From IMG/VR virus record IMGVR_UViG_3300048919_000305, positions 1 to 45,641 of that record: a stretch of 45,641 bases of DNA. The stretch is one strand, 5' to 3'. The stretch comes from a virus. Numbering within the stretch: position 1 is the first letter of the stretch; the number at the start of each line of letters is the position of its first letter. The notes beneath the pieces are model-generated. The model saw only the letters and a list, made by a program, of their open reading frames with translations. It did not search any database and was not told where the DNA came from. The translations under genes were made by a program, and so were the position numbers. This document shows positions 6,920-14,196 of this stretch, in pieces.

Positions 6920-7530
6920 TGATGTATCGCATCACCGAAGACGAATTGCACCGCCTGTCCGCGCAACAGGTTTTCAATTACGCGCTGCGCCACCTCATGG
7001 CGATGGGGCGTCGTTGCGCCAATGAGCGTGGCGATTGCCTCTACCGGGACGGCAAGGGCGGCGCGTGCGTCGTGGGCGCTTTCATCCCCGATAGCCTGTA
7101 CTCGCGCGCGTTCGAATTTAAAAGCGTGCGCACGCTGTACGCGTTCGCAAATTCCCCCACGCTCGCGGCGTTCATCGTGCGGCATGGCCCGCTGTTGGAA
7201 AAGTTGCAGCAGGTACACGACAGTATCCACCCGAGCGGATGGGTCTGGGCTATGGGGCGCGTGGCGCAGATTTTCGCGCTCGACGAGCGCGTGCTTGAGG
7301 ACTACAACGCCCTTGAATCGTCCGACCCCTTGGAGCGTGTCGTCGTGGCGGAAAACCGCACGCCGCAATACTTTGGCCCGCATGACCCTATCGAGGCCAC
7401 GGTCACGCACACGCACTATGCAATGCCCCGCGTGGTGGCGATGACGAGCAAGATGGCGGCCCTCAGTTTGCTCGGGGCAAAGGGCATCGCGCCGAAGGTT
7501 CCCGAGCCGCACCGCCCCGTCTACTCGTGA
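6916..7530 (+). CDS. Hypothetical protein with CxYRDGKGGACVVG motif
   Basis: At 204 residues this is the second largest gene of the operon. It has a strong ribosome binding site (GAGGGAG) and an N-terminal helical part. Around residues 42-56 it contains a CLYRDGKGGACVVGAF motif, a pattern I associate with a recurrent phage protein family of unknown role; the two cysteines may pair or bind metal. The middle contains a long helix (VRHGPLLEKLQQVHDS). No enzymatic motif is certain. Confidence 0.65.
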   Translation: MMMYRITEDELHRLSAQQVFNYALRHLMAMGRRCANERGDCLYRDGKGGACVVGAFIPDSLYSRAFEFKSVRTLYAFANSPTLAAFIVRHGPLLEKLQQVHDSIHPSGWVWAMGRVAQIFALDERVLEDYNALESSDPLERVVVAENRTPQYFGPHDPIEATVTHTHYAMPRVVAMTSKMAALSLLGAKGIAPKVPEPHRPVYS

Positions 7531-7778
7531 GAACGCTACACACCATCCAGCACTATCGGTGCGTCTCGTGCGGGGAGTCCTTCGGCCTCTCTAACGTGTG
7601 GTCAATGGCGGGCCTGCGCGAGACGCAAGTATCAGGCGTGTGTGAAAAATGTTTAGTTGCACGAATGAAGGGAAACCATGAGGACGGAAATCATGACAAC
7701 GAAACGGGGCGGGCGCCCGCGCCGCTACCCGTTGCCCCCGCCGAAAAAAGCCCGGGCAACGCCAGCGAGCCAGACTAA
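7527..7778 (+). CDS. Small zinc-ribbon protein
   Basis: The 83-residue protein uses a GTG start that overlaps the previous stop. Two CxxC pairs (YRCVSCGES and GVCEKCLVAR) are spaced about 25 residues apart, as in a zinc ribbon. The C-terminal 35 residues are polar and overlap the next gene by about 100 bases, so either this tail or the next N-terminus is likely poorly conserved. The function is unknown. Confidence 0.55.
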   Translation: MRTLHTIQHYRCVSCGESFGLSNVWSMAGLRETQVSGVCEKCLVARMKGNHEDGNHDNETGRAPAPLPVAPAEKSPGNASEPD

Positions 7779-8022
7779 GCCGCCGCCCGAGCCGCCAGCA
7801 CCCGCACCAGCGGGGCCAGATGAGGCCGAGGCGCTTGAGCAAAAGGATTTGCTTACCAAGGATGAGGCCGCCGAGTTCCTGCGCATCTCGCCGCGTTCTC
7901 TGCGCCGCCTGCGCAGCGATGGCACCGGCCCGAGGGCGGTACAGGTGACGTCGCGCCGCGAGTTCTACAGGCGCGAGGATTTGGAGGAATGGTTACGGGA
8001 GAGGACAGGCGCCGAGGTGTGA
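7678..8022 (+). CDS. Excisionase-like MerR/AlpA-type HTH protein
   Basis: The protein (114 aa from 7678, or 109 from the ATG at 7693) has a proline-rich N-terminus (about 20-45) and a winged helix-turn-helix: LLTKDEAAEFLRISPRSLRRL, then GTGPRAVQ and YRREDLEEWL. This is the arrangement of AlpA/excisionase-type regulators (HTH_17). It lies at the end of the rightward operon and converges on the integrase, so it may be the recombination directionality factor. Assignment to excision rests on position plus fold type. The upstream start has AGGG five bases before it. Confidence 0.7.
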   Translation: MRTEIMTTKRGGRPRRYPLPPPKKARATPASQTKPPPEPPAPAPAGPDEAEALEQKDLLTKDEAAEFLRISPRSLRRLRSDGTGPRAVQVTSRREFYRREDLEEWLRERTGAEV

Positions 8023-8035
8023 GGCGCCCCATGAG

Positions 8036-8064
8036 AAAGGGCCGCATTGCGCGGCCCTTTTTTT
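8036..8064 (+). terminator. Intrinsic terminator between recT operon and int
   Basis: A hairpin with stem AGGGCCGC/GCGGCCCT and a five-base loop is followed by eight T residues on the plus strand. It ends the rightward operon. The minus strand also has a short T-run, so the hairpin probably acts on integrase transcripts too. Confidence 0.85.
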
Positions 8065-9238
8065 ACATCGTGGCGAACATCTTGTTGACCCGTTCGCGCT
8101 CGTGCGCCGGGTTGATGTGGCCGTAATTCTCATCGATCATTTTGAGGCTCGTCCCTGCGAGCCGGGACACCGTGAGCGTGTCCAAACCCATTTCCAGCAC
8201 GTGCGAGATTGCCGTATGCCGCAAGTTGTAAAGGCAGAATTCGGGCGGCAGACCTGCATGCTTGGCGACGCGCTTTACTCGCACATTCCAATCGTTCGTC
8301 GTCCAGCGCTCACCGTTGCACGTGAACAGGGGCGCGGCCGGGGTCTTGTCTTTGCAAAGGCGGCGCAGCAAATTGGCGGCGCGCTCATTGAGTTGGACCG
8401 AGCGCATGCCCGTCTTGCTCACGTGCTCTTTGATGTGAACGTACCCGGCGCGTTGATCGAAATCCGCCACGTTGAGGCCCGTAAGTTCACCGGGGCGGAA
8501 CGCGGTAAGCAGCATGGCGTCCATGAGATCGCGCAGATCGGTAAGCCCGAGCGCCTCAGCCGAGGCCAGCGCGGCGGCGCGTTGCTCGGGCGTGAGGTAC
8601 AGGGTGCGGCTTGCCTGAATGCCGCCCCACGCGCCGAGCTTCGTCCACGCGCCGTCAGATTCCACCCAATGCATTTCAAGAAACGCGTAGTTAAGCGCGG
8701 CCTTGATCGTCGTCCACTTGCGGGTGGCGGTGGCGTTGGCGCGGCGCACGCTTTCCGGGTCTAGCGGGTCTTTGGGGTTCGGCAGGGCCAGCCGGAACGC
8801 GATCATTTCTTGCCGCGTGAGGGATACCAGCGCGCGGCGCGCGAAAGTGCCATCGGGGGGGACCATCAGATCGAGCGAGCGCTTTGCCGTGTCGTGAGCT
8901 TTGGCGCCATCCGCAGAGAGCTTGTGCGCGAGATAGGCGTCGATGGCATCGGCCACGGTATGCGCGCCCGTCACGCCCTTATTGACCCGCTTGGCGAAGT
9001 CACGCGCCAGCGTGGCCGCGCGGGCGAAGCGATGTTCGGCGGGGATTTCCGAGAGGGTGCCTAGCGCCTCGTGCTTGGTCTTGCCGCTCGTTTCCTCGGT
9101 CACGCGGGCAATCCACGTTTGGCCCGTGGCGAGGATGCGCACGCCCACATAGAGGCGGGGCTCGATGCGTTGAAAGTAAGGCGCCGGGCGGGCGTCCAGT
9201 GCGTTGCGGCGGGCGGTAGTGTCGATCTGTTGGGACAT
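8063..9238 (-). CDS. int: Tyrosine recombinase (phage integrase)
   Basis: The 391-residue protein has the integrase layout: an arm-binding/core N-terminal region, then the catalytic domain with R248 (TAFRPGELTGL), K275 (SKTGMRS), R340 (YNLRHTAISH) and the nucleophile Y372 (ENYGH). The usual first histidine of the HxxR box is Y337 and the usual LGH histidine is replaced in LAGTSLKMI; both changes are common in this phage branch. It catalyses insertion of phage DNA at attB and, with a directionality factor, excision. The ATG at 9238 has AGGA seven bases upstream. The decamer repeats lie within 45-160 bp upstream of its start, where arm-type or operator sites would be expected. Confidence 0.95.
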   Translation of the reverse strand: MSQQIDTTARRNALDARPAPYFQRIEPRLYVGVRILATGQTWIARVTEETSGKTKHEALGTLSEIPAEHRFARAATLARDFAKRVNKGVTGAHTVADAIDAYLAHKLSADGAKAHDTAKRSLDLMVPPDGTFARRALVSLTRQEMIAFRLALPNPKDPLDPESVRRANATATRKWTTIKAALNYAFLEMHWVESDGAWTKLGAWGGIQASRTLYLTPEQRAAALASAEALGLTDLRDLMDAMLLTAFRPGELTGLNVADFDQRAGYVHIKEHVSKTGMRSVQLNERAANLLRRLCKDKTPAAPLFTCNGERWTTNDWNVRVKRVAKHAGLPPEFCLYNLRHTAISHVLEMGLDTLTVSRLAGTSLKMIDENYGHINPAHERERVNKMFATM

Positions 9239-9283
9239 GGGCGGTTCCTGTGCGTGTGAAAGTTCTGTAAAGAATCTTTGTTT

Positions 9284-9333
9284 TGGCCGGTACTGGCCGG
9301 TACTGGCCGCCCCTGTCCTCTACTGGCCGGAAA
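9284..9333 (+). repeat. Decamer array upstream of int, plus orientation
   Basis: Five consecutive 10-bp units (start 9284, 9294, 9304, 9314, 9324) follow the same TGKCCNNNNC pattern as the array at 3243-3342. The 26 bases 9303-9328 are identical to 3302-3327. Confidence 0.85.
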
Positions 9334-9355
9334 CCTAAGCCCAGTAAGGGTTAGC

Positions 9356-9395
9356 GGTTCGGACAGTATAGGCCAGCACAGGACAGGGGAGGCCA
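9356..9395 (-). repeat. Decamer array upstream of int, inverted
   Basis: Read on the minus strand from 9395, four consecutive units fit the decamer pattern (TGG, TGT, TGG, TGT starts). They match the order and most bases of 3303-3342. Together with 9284-9333 they form an inverted pair of arrays about 22 bp apart. Confidence 0.8.
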
Positions 9396-9543
9396 AAATA
9401 CCCCCCGTTTTCGCGCTTGTACGGCACGAGTGGCGGGAGGTGCCACCTACCCGCTAGGCCATACAGGGCAACGGGTAGAGCCGCATAGTACCAGATGTTT
9501 TTTTGGCTCATGTAAAGATTTTGCCAAGAAACGTGCGCGGCCC

Positions 9544-9606
9544 GCTAAACCGCCCGGGGCGGAGTTTAGGGGCTGTAAACCGCTATGGGCGGTGTTTAGC
9601 AGCCAG
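9544..9606. repeat. Two tandem imperfect palindromes (TAAACCGC)
   Basis: Two adjacent hairpin-capable sequences share TAAACCGC on the left arm and GCGG-T/A-GTTTA on the right. The second is extended by GGCTG/CAGCC at its base. They look like a pair of operator half-sites or a structured RNA; there is no T-run directly after them. Confidence 0.5.
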
Positions 9607-9610
9607 CTAC

Positions 9611-9655
9611 AGGCAAAAAAAAGCCCCTGCCGTGCCGGGGTGGCTAGCAAGGGGC
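9611..9655 (-). terminator. Intrinsic terminator, leftward
   Basis: On the minus strand a GC-rich hairpin (GCCCCTTGC pairing with GGCAGGGGC, one bulge) is followed by eight T residues. It would stop a leftward transcript that begins right of 9655, although no gene lies there. Confidence 0.6.
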
Positions 9656-9841
9656 GACAAGAAAACGCCGGGCAGTGTCGATGCGCCGGGCGGCCGGCAG
9701 TATGACGAGGGCCTGCCGTTCTGTCGAGGGGCGCGGCCTCGAATACCTCGGATCGGGTATTGGCCCGGCCAGCCTTTCGACGAGAGGATGACCGTTCCCG
9801 CGATGAGCACCGCGCCGCGCGGGCTTCGTTGTAACCGCTAC

Positions 9842-9878
9842 CCCCCTCGGTGTTACCCGACGCCGAGGGGTTTTTTTT
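9842..9878 (+). terminator. Strong intrinsic terminator, rightward
   Basis: The stem CCCCTCGG/CCGAGGGG with a 12-base loop is followed by eight T residues. It would end a rightward transcript from within 9400-9840, although no gene is seen there, or insulate the next operon. Confidence 0.85.
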
Positions 9879-10070
9879 GCGTCTAGCGACGCACTTCGGG
9901 GGCACAAATGGTTACAAGGATGAAACACCCATATCGGCGGAAAATGGCCTAGACCAGATCGGGTAAACACCTTACCTCAAATGAGGGATGCTATTTCTAG
10001 AGCCCTTACGGGGCATGGCTTGGCGCCTAGTTTCGAGAAACGGTTAAATCTGTATGTAATATTTTTTACT

Positions 10071-10100
10071 TTGTTTGCATTTTTGCACCTGTCCTATGAT
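10071..10100 (+). promoter_or_regulatory. Candidate rightward promoter for accessory operon
   Basis: TTGTTT at 10071 and TATGAT at 10095 are 18 bases apart, after an A/T-rich block that is otherwise rare in this genome. It lies about 170 bases before the first accessory gene. Confidence 0.5.
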
Positions 10101-10268
10101 GGCGTTTCGCACGTTTGAATCGGTTTCACGCTTGATACGTTGCGAGCCACCCGGCCAGTTAGATCGGGGGCACAAAAGAAAGGCCAAACCCCTCGGCGGG
10201 ATCGCGCCACGGCGCGCGAGGGAGAGCGGCCACTGGCCGACAAGAAAACCACACTACCGGGGTACGTC

Positions 10269-10928
10269 ATGACTGATAACCACCAAACGGGCACCGCGCC
10301 CGTTGCCGTAGGCATTGGAGACCGCGAGTTGCGTGTAGGCACGCTGGCGGATGACTTCAAGCGCCTCGCTCATTCCCACATCAAAGACACCAGCGCGCCG
10401 GCCGACGTCATGGCCGCCCTGTTGCTGGCCGGCGCAGAGATCGGCCTGTTGCACGGTCTGCAAGGCGATGCGCAATTGATCCTCGCACAAGTGGGCGCCG
10501 CCCTCGGGGGCGACTTGGTCGTCGTTGAGCCCGAGGACATGCAAGAAGCCGCGCGCAAGTTGCTCGGTTCGCAGAGCGACATTCAGCCCGTCATGGTTTC
10601 CATGTGGCATGGACTCTTGAGCGAGGACGGGCTCTACATGGGCAAGGGCGCCCGCCTGAGCCCCGAGGAATCGACGCAGATGCGCGAGGGCCTCGCCAGT
10701 GCCCTTGCTGCGTTCGGCGCGCATGGCCTCGAAAAGTCCCGCGTGATCGCAATTGAAGTGCTCACGGACCCGCGCGGCGCGGGCGAACATGTCTTCGTCT
10801 TCATCGGCCACGAGCGCGAGCTTTACGCACAGGTAACGCTATGCAATGAGCACGGCGCGCATGTGGTCGAGGGCGTGCCCGAAATCGATCCCGCGCAAGG
10901 CGTGCCATCGGCCAACAATCTGCATTGA
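10269..10928 (+). CDS. Hypothetical protein, first gene of accessory operon
   Basis: A 219-residue protein starting MTDNHQTGTAPVAVGIG, with GGGG six bases before the ATG; the in-frame extension to 10140 is arginine-rich and unlikely. The N-terminal 100 residues are helical (ADVMAALLLAGAEIGLLHG) and the C-terminal part has beta segments (SRVIAIEVLT, EHVFVFIGHERELYAQVTL). I do not recognise it. As the promoter-proximal gene of the accessory operon it is probably the most highly expressed. Confidence 0.65.
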   Translation: MTDNHQTGTAPVAVGIGDRELRVGTLADDFKRLAHSHIKDTSAPADVMAALLLAGAEIGLLHGLQGDAQLILAQVGAALGGDLVVVEPEDMQEAARKLLGSQSDIQPVMVSMWHGLLSEDGLYMGKGARLSPEESTQMREGLASALAAFGAHGLEKSRVIAIEVLTDPRGAGEHVFVFIGHERELYAQVTLCNEHGAHVVEGVPEIDPAQGVPSANNLH

Positions 10929-10936
10929 GGGCCGCC

Positions 10937-11218
10937 ATGTCCAAGAGGTGGAGCACCGAGGAAAAATTGATTGTGGCGTTGTACTGGCAAACAGGCGTGC
11001 CCGTTGCCCGATGGGCGCACCTGTTGCCACTTCGCACGTTGTCGCAAATCACCTCATACGCAATCGTGCGGCTCGGCCTGCCGAGTCTCATTGAGTGCCG
11101 CAGAGTGCGACGCACGAGCGATGCGCGCAGCGCCGAGATTGCGCTTTCCCATGCGGCCGTTGTGCATGGGCGGCACGGTGGCCGGTTCTACAAACAGAGG
11201 GAAATGAACCATGGATGA
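10937..11218 (+). CDS. Myb/SANT-like (GcrA-like) HTH protein
   Basis: The 93-residue protein begins MSKRWSTEEKLIVALYWQTG. It continues with a region ending in YAIVRLGLPSL, the pattern of the small Myb/SANT or GcrA-like DNA-binding modules found in phages (W-S/T-x-EE start, then a leucine before LP). The C-terminal half is basic. It resembles the N-terminal domain of the protein at 13792-14184. It probably binds DNA; the target is unknown. GAGGG lies five bases before the ATG. Confidence 0.55.
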   Translation: MSKRWSTEEKLIVALYWQTGVPVARWAHLLPLRTLSQITSYAIVRLGLPSLIECRRVRRTSDARSAEIALSHAAVVHGRHGGRFYKQREMNHG

Positions 11219-11501
11219 TGCAGAGAAACTCGCAATGCAGCAGCGGTTAGGGTTCCTCGTGAATGAGGTCGGCGCCCTCGCCCTTGAGTGGCTGAAAACC
11301 GCCGCGCCGGGGCTCGGGTACGGGTTCGTTTTCATGCTCATTCCCCCGGGCACTGGCGAGCCGGAAATCATGCCGGCGCCCATGTCTACGAACGTCGAGC
11401 CCGAAAACCTGTACGCCACGCTTCATGCCATGACGGAGCAAATGCAGCAGGCGAACGTAACCGAGCGCATGCGCTTGGTGCGCCCGGGCACCACGAGCTA
11501 G
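11211..11501 (+). CDS. Hypothetical protein
   Basis: A 96-residue protein with a central hydrophobic segment (GLGYGFVFMLIPPGTG) that looks like a buried beta strand rather than a membrane helix, flanked by helices. Not recognised. It overlaps the previous gene by eight bases and has GAGGGAAATG upstream. Confidence 0.6.
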   Translation: MDDAEKLAMQQRLGFLVNEVGALALEWLKTAAPGLGYGFVFMLIPPGTGEPEIMPAPMSTNVEPENLYATLHAMTEQMQQANVTERMRLVRPGTTS

Positions 11502-11508
11502 CCCCGCC

Positions 11509-11754
11509 ATGCTTCCCAAACCCTGCGCGCATTGCGATTGCCCCCTTGTGGAGATGGGCACCGACTCAGACGTCCGGTACGCCGTGTACGTACAGTGCCC
11601 GAATTGCCGCGCACGCGGGCCAGCGGCCAGCGATGCCGACGAGGCTGTAGCCCGCTGGAATCACCGCCCGCGTGAGGGAGCATGGCAAGCACGCTATGCG
11701 AAAATTGTTTTCGAAGTGCGGCGCATTGCCGAGCTTTGCAAAGACGTAGCTTAA
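11509..11754 (+). CDS. Lar-like zinc-ribbon protein (restriction alleviation type)
   Basis: The 81-residue protein has C6/C9 and C30/C33 (CAHC and CPNC), then ARGP and an EAVARWNHR motif near residue 50. This is the Lar-family pattern (PC-x2-C ... C-x2-C-x-GP ... A-x-x-WN-x-R). Rac prophage Lar reduces type I restriction by promoting modification. Family membership is supported by motif order and size. The activity is inferred; many Lar-like phage proteins are untested. Confidence 0.7.
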   Translation: MLPKPCAHCDCPLVEMGTDSDVRYAVYVQCPNCRARGPAASDADEAVARWNHRPREGAWQARYAKIVFEVRRIAELCKDVA

Positions 11755-11791
11755 AACCCATCCATCGGGGTCACACCAAACGGGGCAACAC
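11755..11791 (+). other. Short intergenic leader
   Basis: A 37-base gap that carries GGGGCAACAC just before the next ATG. I see no hairpin with a T-run, so the operon probably continues through it. Confidence 0.4.
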
Positions 11792-12901
11792 ATGAGAAAG
11801 CTAGACGAGATGATCCGTGCGGCACGAGAGGCCGCCGAACAGATTTGCATACCGAGATACGTTTTAGAGGGCCTGCTAGGCGAGGCCGAGAAACAAGCCC
11901 GTAGCGCCGCCGAAATGGCCGCCCTGTGGGATGGCCTCAAAGGACCTGAATACGTGGCGCCACGGGCCGCCACACCAGCGCCAGCCCCACGGCCGGCAGC
12001 GCCGCCAGAACCCAAGATTGCCCGCGCCTATGTCAGCCCCCCGGGACCGCCCGTGGATGACCGCAAGTTGGCGCAGTTAGCGCAGCGTTTCACCGTGAAG
12101 GGTTTGGACAAACTCAACACCGCCCCGGCCCCGTCGCCAGCACCAGCGCCCGACCTGGACCCGGTTCCTGAAACCCCGAGCAACGTTTCGCCCCTGCGCC
12201 ACTACGCGCATTTTTCCGAGGACATTGCGCGGGAGTTTCCCGAGGCCGTGCTCGACGCCATCCTCAGCGGGACGGCACCGTGGCGCGCGTGGCGCGATTA
12301 CTTCGGGGGCGCGGTGCGTAGTGTGGCCGAGGCGTGCGCCGTTGATCCGAGCCGCGTCTATCAGTTCGAATTGAAGGATTGGCGCGCCGGGCGCCAGCCA
12401 CAGGCCCACCACTTGCAAACGATGGCCGAGCTTTTTGGCGTGCCCCTCGAATGGATTCAGGCCGAGAGCGTGAAGCCCGCGCCGATGGCCCGCCCCACGG
12501 TCCAACAGCCGCCGAGTCACGCCTCACAGATCGCGCAAAGCGCGATTGCCAAGCCCCGCCACAAGCCCGAGCCCCCGCCCCCCGAGTTTCAGCGCGACAA
12601 GGGCTTGCGCGTTGACCTCGTGGGCGTCACCGCAAAGCAATTTGCCGAGATAGCCCGCGCCGCGCGCGACACTGGCTTAGACCTCAATCATGTTCAGTTC
12701 CGCGAGAGCACCGCGCCGCGCGTGACCGCTCGTGTCGTGGTGGCCGTCGAGCGCGGATGCAAGGGGCTCGCGGCTAAGGCCGTCAAGGTGCAAACCGGCG
12801 CAAACGGCGCCGCCCTGCATTGGGTCCACGGGTCTATGTCCTCGATTGTGGAGACACTGCGCGGCATCGAGAACGAACCCGAAGCGAGGGCGCAAGCATA
12901 G
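11792..12901 (+). CDS. XRE-like HTH protein with Pro/Ala-rich linkers
   Basis: The 369-residue protein has an N-terminal helical segment, a proline/alanine-rich linker (about 55-130), and a central domain. That domain (about 160-215) has a helix-turn-helix of the XRE type: SVAEACAVDPSRVYQFE, then LQTMAELFGVPLEWIQ. A second proline-rich linker (about 220-265) leads to a C-terminal domain of about 100 residues with beta segments (LRVDLVGV, RVTARVVVAVER). It is the largest accessory protein. It might act as the missing repressor or as an operon regulator, but it has no LexA-type peptidase. No named family is certain. Confidence 0.6.
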   Translation: MRKLDEMIRAAREAAEQICIPRYVLEGLLGEAEKQARSAAEMAALWDGLKGPEYVAPRAATPAPAPRPAAPPEPKIARAYVSPPGPPVDDRKLAQLAQRFTVKGLDKLNTAPAPSPAPAPDLDPVPETPSNVSPLRHYAHFSEDIAREFPEAVLDAILSGTAPWRAWRDYFGGAVRSVAEACAVDPSRVYQFELKDWRAGRQPQAHHLQTMAELFGVPLEWIQAESVKPAPMARPTVQQPPSHASQIAQSAIAKPRHKPEPPPPEFQRDKGLRVDLVGVTAKQFAEIARAARDTGLDLNHVQFRESTAPRVTARVVVAVERGCKGLAAKAVKVQTGANGAALHWVHGSMSSIVETLRGIENEPEARAQA

Positions 12902-13051
12902 ATGCTAGCCTTCTCTACCACCATCGTGGCCCTTGGCGTTGTCCTGCAAGGATTCGCACTCTTGCGGCTGCAACGCGTCATGGTCACGCAGCTAGATATC
13001 ATCGCGCGGCTGGAAAAGCGGCTTTCCGCGCTTGAGGACGACAAGCCATGA
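12902..13051 (+). CDS. Small membrane protein
   Basis: A 49-residue frame starting MLAFSTTIVALGVVLQGFAL immediately after the previous stop, with an N-terminal transmembrane helix (about 3-22) followed by an amphipathic, coiled-coil-like tail (QLDIIARLEKRLSALEDD). The next gene overlaps it by ATGA. The size and shape resemble small phage holin-like or spanin-like membrane proteins, but the position in the accessory operon gives no support for lysis. Confidence 0.6.
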   Translation: MLAFSTTIVALGVVLQGFALLRLQRVMVTQLDIIARLEKRLSALEDDKP

Positions 13052-13278
13052 GCGGGCCGACCATGAGCGAGCGCGAGATTGAAAAGTGGCAGGACGTTTT
13101 CCAGTGCCTGCCCGTTGCGGTAAGGGGCCGCATCATCAGCACCGCGAGCAGCTTTTATGACGAGCACCCCGAGGCGCGCGGCGTACTCGTGCCCCGGTTT
13201 GTCGTCGCCATGACCGTGCGCAATTTCTACATCCAGCGGCGGGCGGTGGCGCTAGTCCGTTGGCGTGCTGTGCCATGA
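13048..13278 (+). CDS. Small hypothetical protein
   Basis: A 76-residue, mostly helical protein starting MSGPTMSEREIEKWQDVF. A second ATG at codon 6 is possible. Not recognised. It overlaps both neighbours by ATGA. Confidence 0.6.
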   Translation: MSGPTMSEREIEKWQDVFQCLPVAVRGRIISTASSFYDEHPEARGVLVPRFVVAMTVRNFYIQRRAVALVRWRAVP

Positions 13279-13454
13279 CTGACGCAGATTTGCTCGCGGC
13301 GGCGCGCGTGGTGGCGCTTACCGCGATGACCTCGGGCGGCCTGCACTTTTCACCATGGCGCAGCACGCGGTTTGCGGCGTTCGTGTCCGGCCTGCATCGG
13401 ACGTGCTCGATCCTGTTTCTTACTGTGGCGTTGCTCTACCTGATTTCGAAATGA
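13275..13454 (+). CDS. Small membrane protein
   Basis: The 59-residue protein starts MTDADLLAAARVVAL. It ends in a hydrophobic segment (TCSILFLTVALLYLISK), a likely C-terminal membrane anchor. The ATG overlaps the upstream stop. No family is recognised. Confidence 0.6.
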   Translation: MTDADLLAAARVVALTAMTSGGLHFSPWRSTRFAAFVSGLHRTCSILFLTVALLYLISK

Positions 13455-13795
13455 CCGACGATACCGTTACCGAGGAACAATTAGCCGCCGCCGATCATGG
13501 CGCACGCGCGGCCTTGCATGCTCACCTTGAATCGTTTCTTGGTGGCATGCGCGAGGAAACGCGCGTTGTGGCCCTTATGTACATCGTAGAAGTGGGCGCG
13601 CAAATGCTCGCCATCGCCCGCGAGAAAGACAGGGGGCGCTTTGCGAAACGCGCGGCCCTGCACACGGCCGGCATGGCCTTGTACGGCGCGCGCTCGTGGC
13701 GGCGCCGCACGGGTTTCGTGGCGTTCTTTGTGCCGATGGGCGTCATTGCCGCGTGTGAATCGATTTGGCGGATTGTCTCGGGGCTTCTGTCATGA
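13451..13795 (+). CDS. Hypothetical protein with C-terminal hydrophobic segment
   Basis: A 114-residue protein starting MTDDTVTEEQLAAADHG at an ATGA overlap. The middle is helical (VVALMYIVEVGAQMLAIARE), then comes a basic stretch (RRRTG) and a hydrophobic C-terminus (FVAFFVPMGVIAACESIW). It is probably membrane-associated. It follows two other small membrane proteins, so the three may work together. Not recognised. Confidence 0.6.
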   Translation: MTDDTVTEEQLAAADHGARAALHAHLESFLGGMREETRVVALMYIVEVGAQMLAIAREKDRGRFAKRAALHTAGMALYGARSWRRRTGFVAFFVPMGVIAACESIWRIVSGLLS

Positions 13796-14184
13796 GCCGC
13801 CGCCGCCCGGGTTACGAATGGTCCCCCGAGGAAGACGAGCGCCTGCGCGTGATGTGGAAATTCGGCTACTCGATCAAGGTAATCGCAAACAAGAGTCTGC
13901 CGAATCGTTCCTATGGAGCCATCATGCAACGCGTGCGCGCGCTTGAGTTGCCCACGTTGACCGAGCAACGCGCGAAGTATGGTTCGCCTGAATGGCGCTT
14001 GATCGAGTTTGAGCTTTTGAGCGCCCAGCTTACGAAACGCGAGTTAGCCCAGCGCACCGGGCTTTCTATCAACGCGGTGCGACATACCTTGAAACAGTGC
14101 CATGAGCACGTGTCGGTCGTTGGCAAAAAAAATTTCGAGAACGTGTATCGCCTCGGCAAACGCAAGAGTGCGCCCTTTGAATAA
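13792..14184 (+). CDS. Myb/SANT plus HTH DNA-binding protein
   Basis: The 130-residue protein begins MSRRRPGYEWSPEEDERLRV. The first 50 residues follow the Myb/SANT or GcrA-like pattern: W-S-P-EED, GYSIKVIANK, SYGAIMQRVRALELP. A second possible helix-turn-helix (LTKRELAQRTGLSINAVRHTL) lies near 82-102, and the tail is basic. Two DNA-binding units suggest a transcription regulator. It is similar in its first domain to the protein at 10937-11218. Confidence 0.65.
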   Translation: MSRRRPGYEWSPEEDERLRVMWKFGYSIKVIANKSLPNRSYGAIMQRVRALELPTLTEQRAKYGSPEWRLIEFELLSAQLTKRELAQRTGLSINAVRHTLKQCHEHVSVVGKKNFENVYRLGKRKSAPFE

Positions 14185-14196
14185 CGAGAGGAACCA

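Larger units (their letters stand above)
9239..10268. other. About 1 kb structured non-coding region
   Basis: No believable gene fills this stretch. The frames at 9503-9886 (plus) and 9447-9905 or 9644-9970 (minus) lack ribosome binding sites and have the composition of read-through. It holds decamer arrays, two palindromes, a leftward and a rightward intrinsic terminator, an A/T-rich block (10030-10085) and a rightward promoter. Part of it is probably attP and part may encode small RNA. I could not identify the att core, because no tRNA-like 3' end is evident. Confidence 0.65.

Noticed and set aside
9400-9560. attP core or tRNA 3' end near the integrase
   Set aside because: I looked for a tRNA-like T-arm and acceptor sequence and found none I could defend, so no att site is annotated.
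9447-9970. Plus- and minus-strand frames in the int-upstream region
   Set aside because: They cross terminators and palindromes, lack start signals and have no recognisable sequence.
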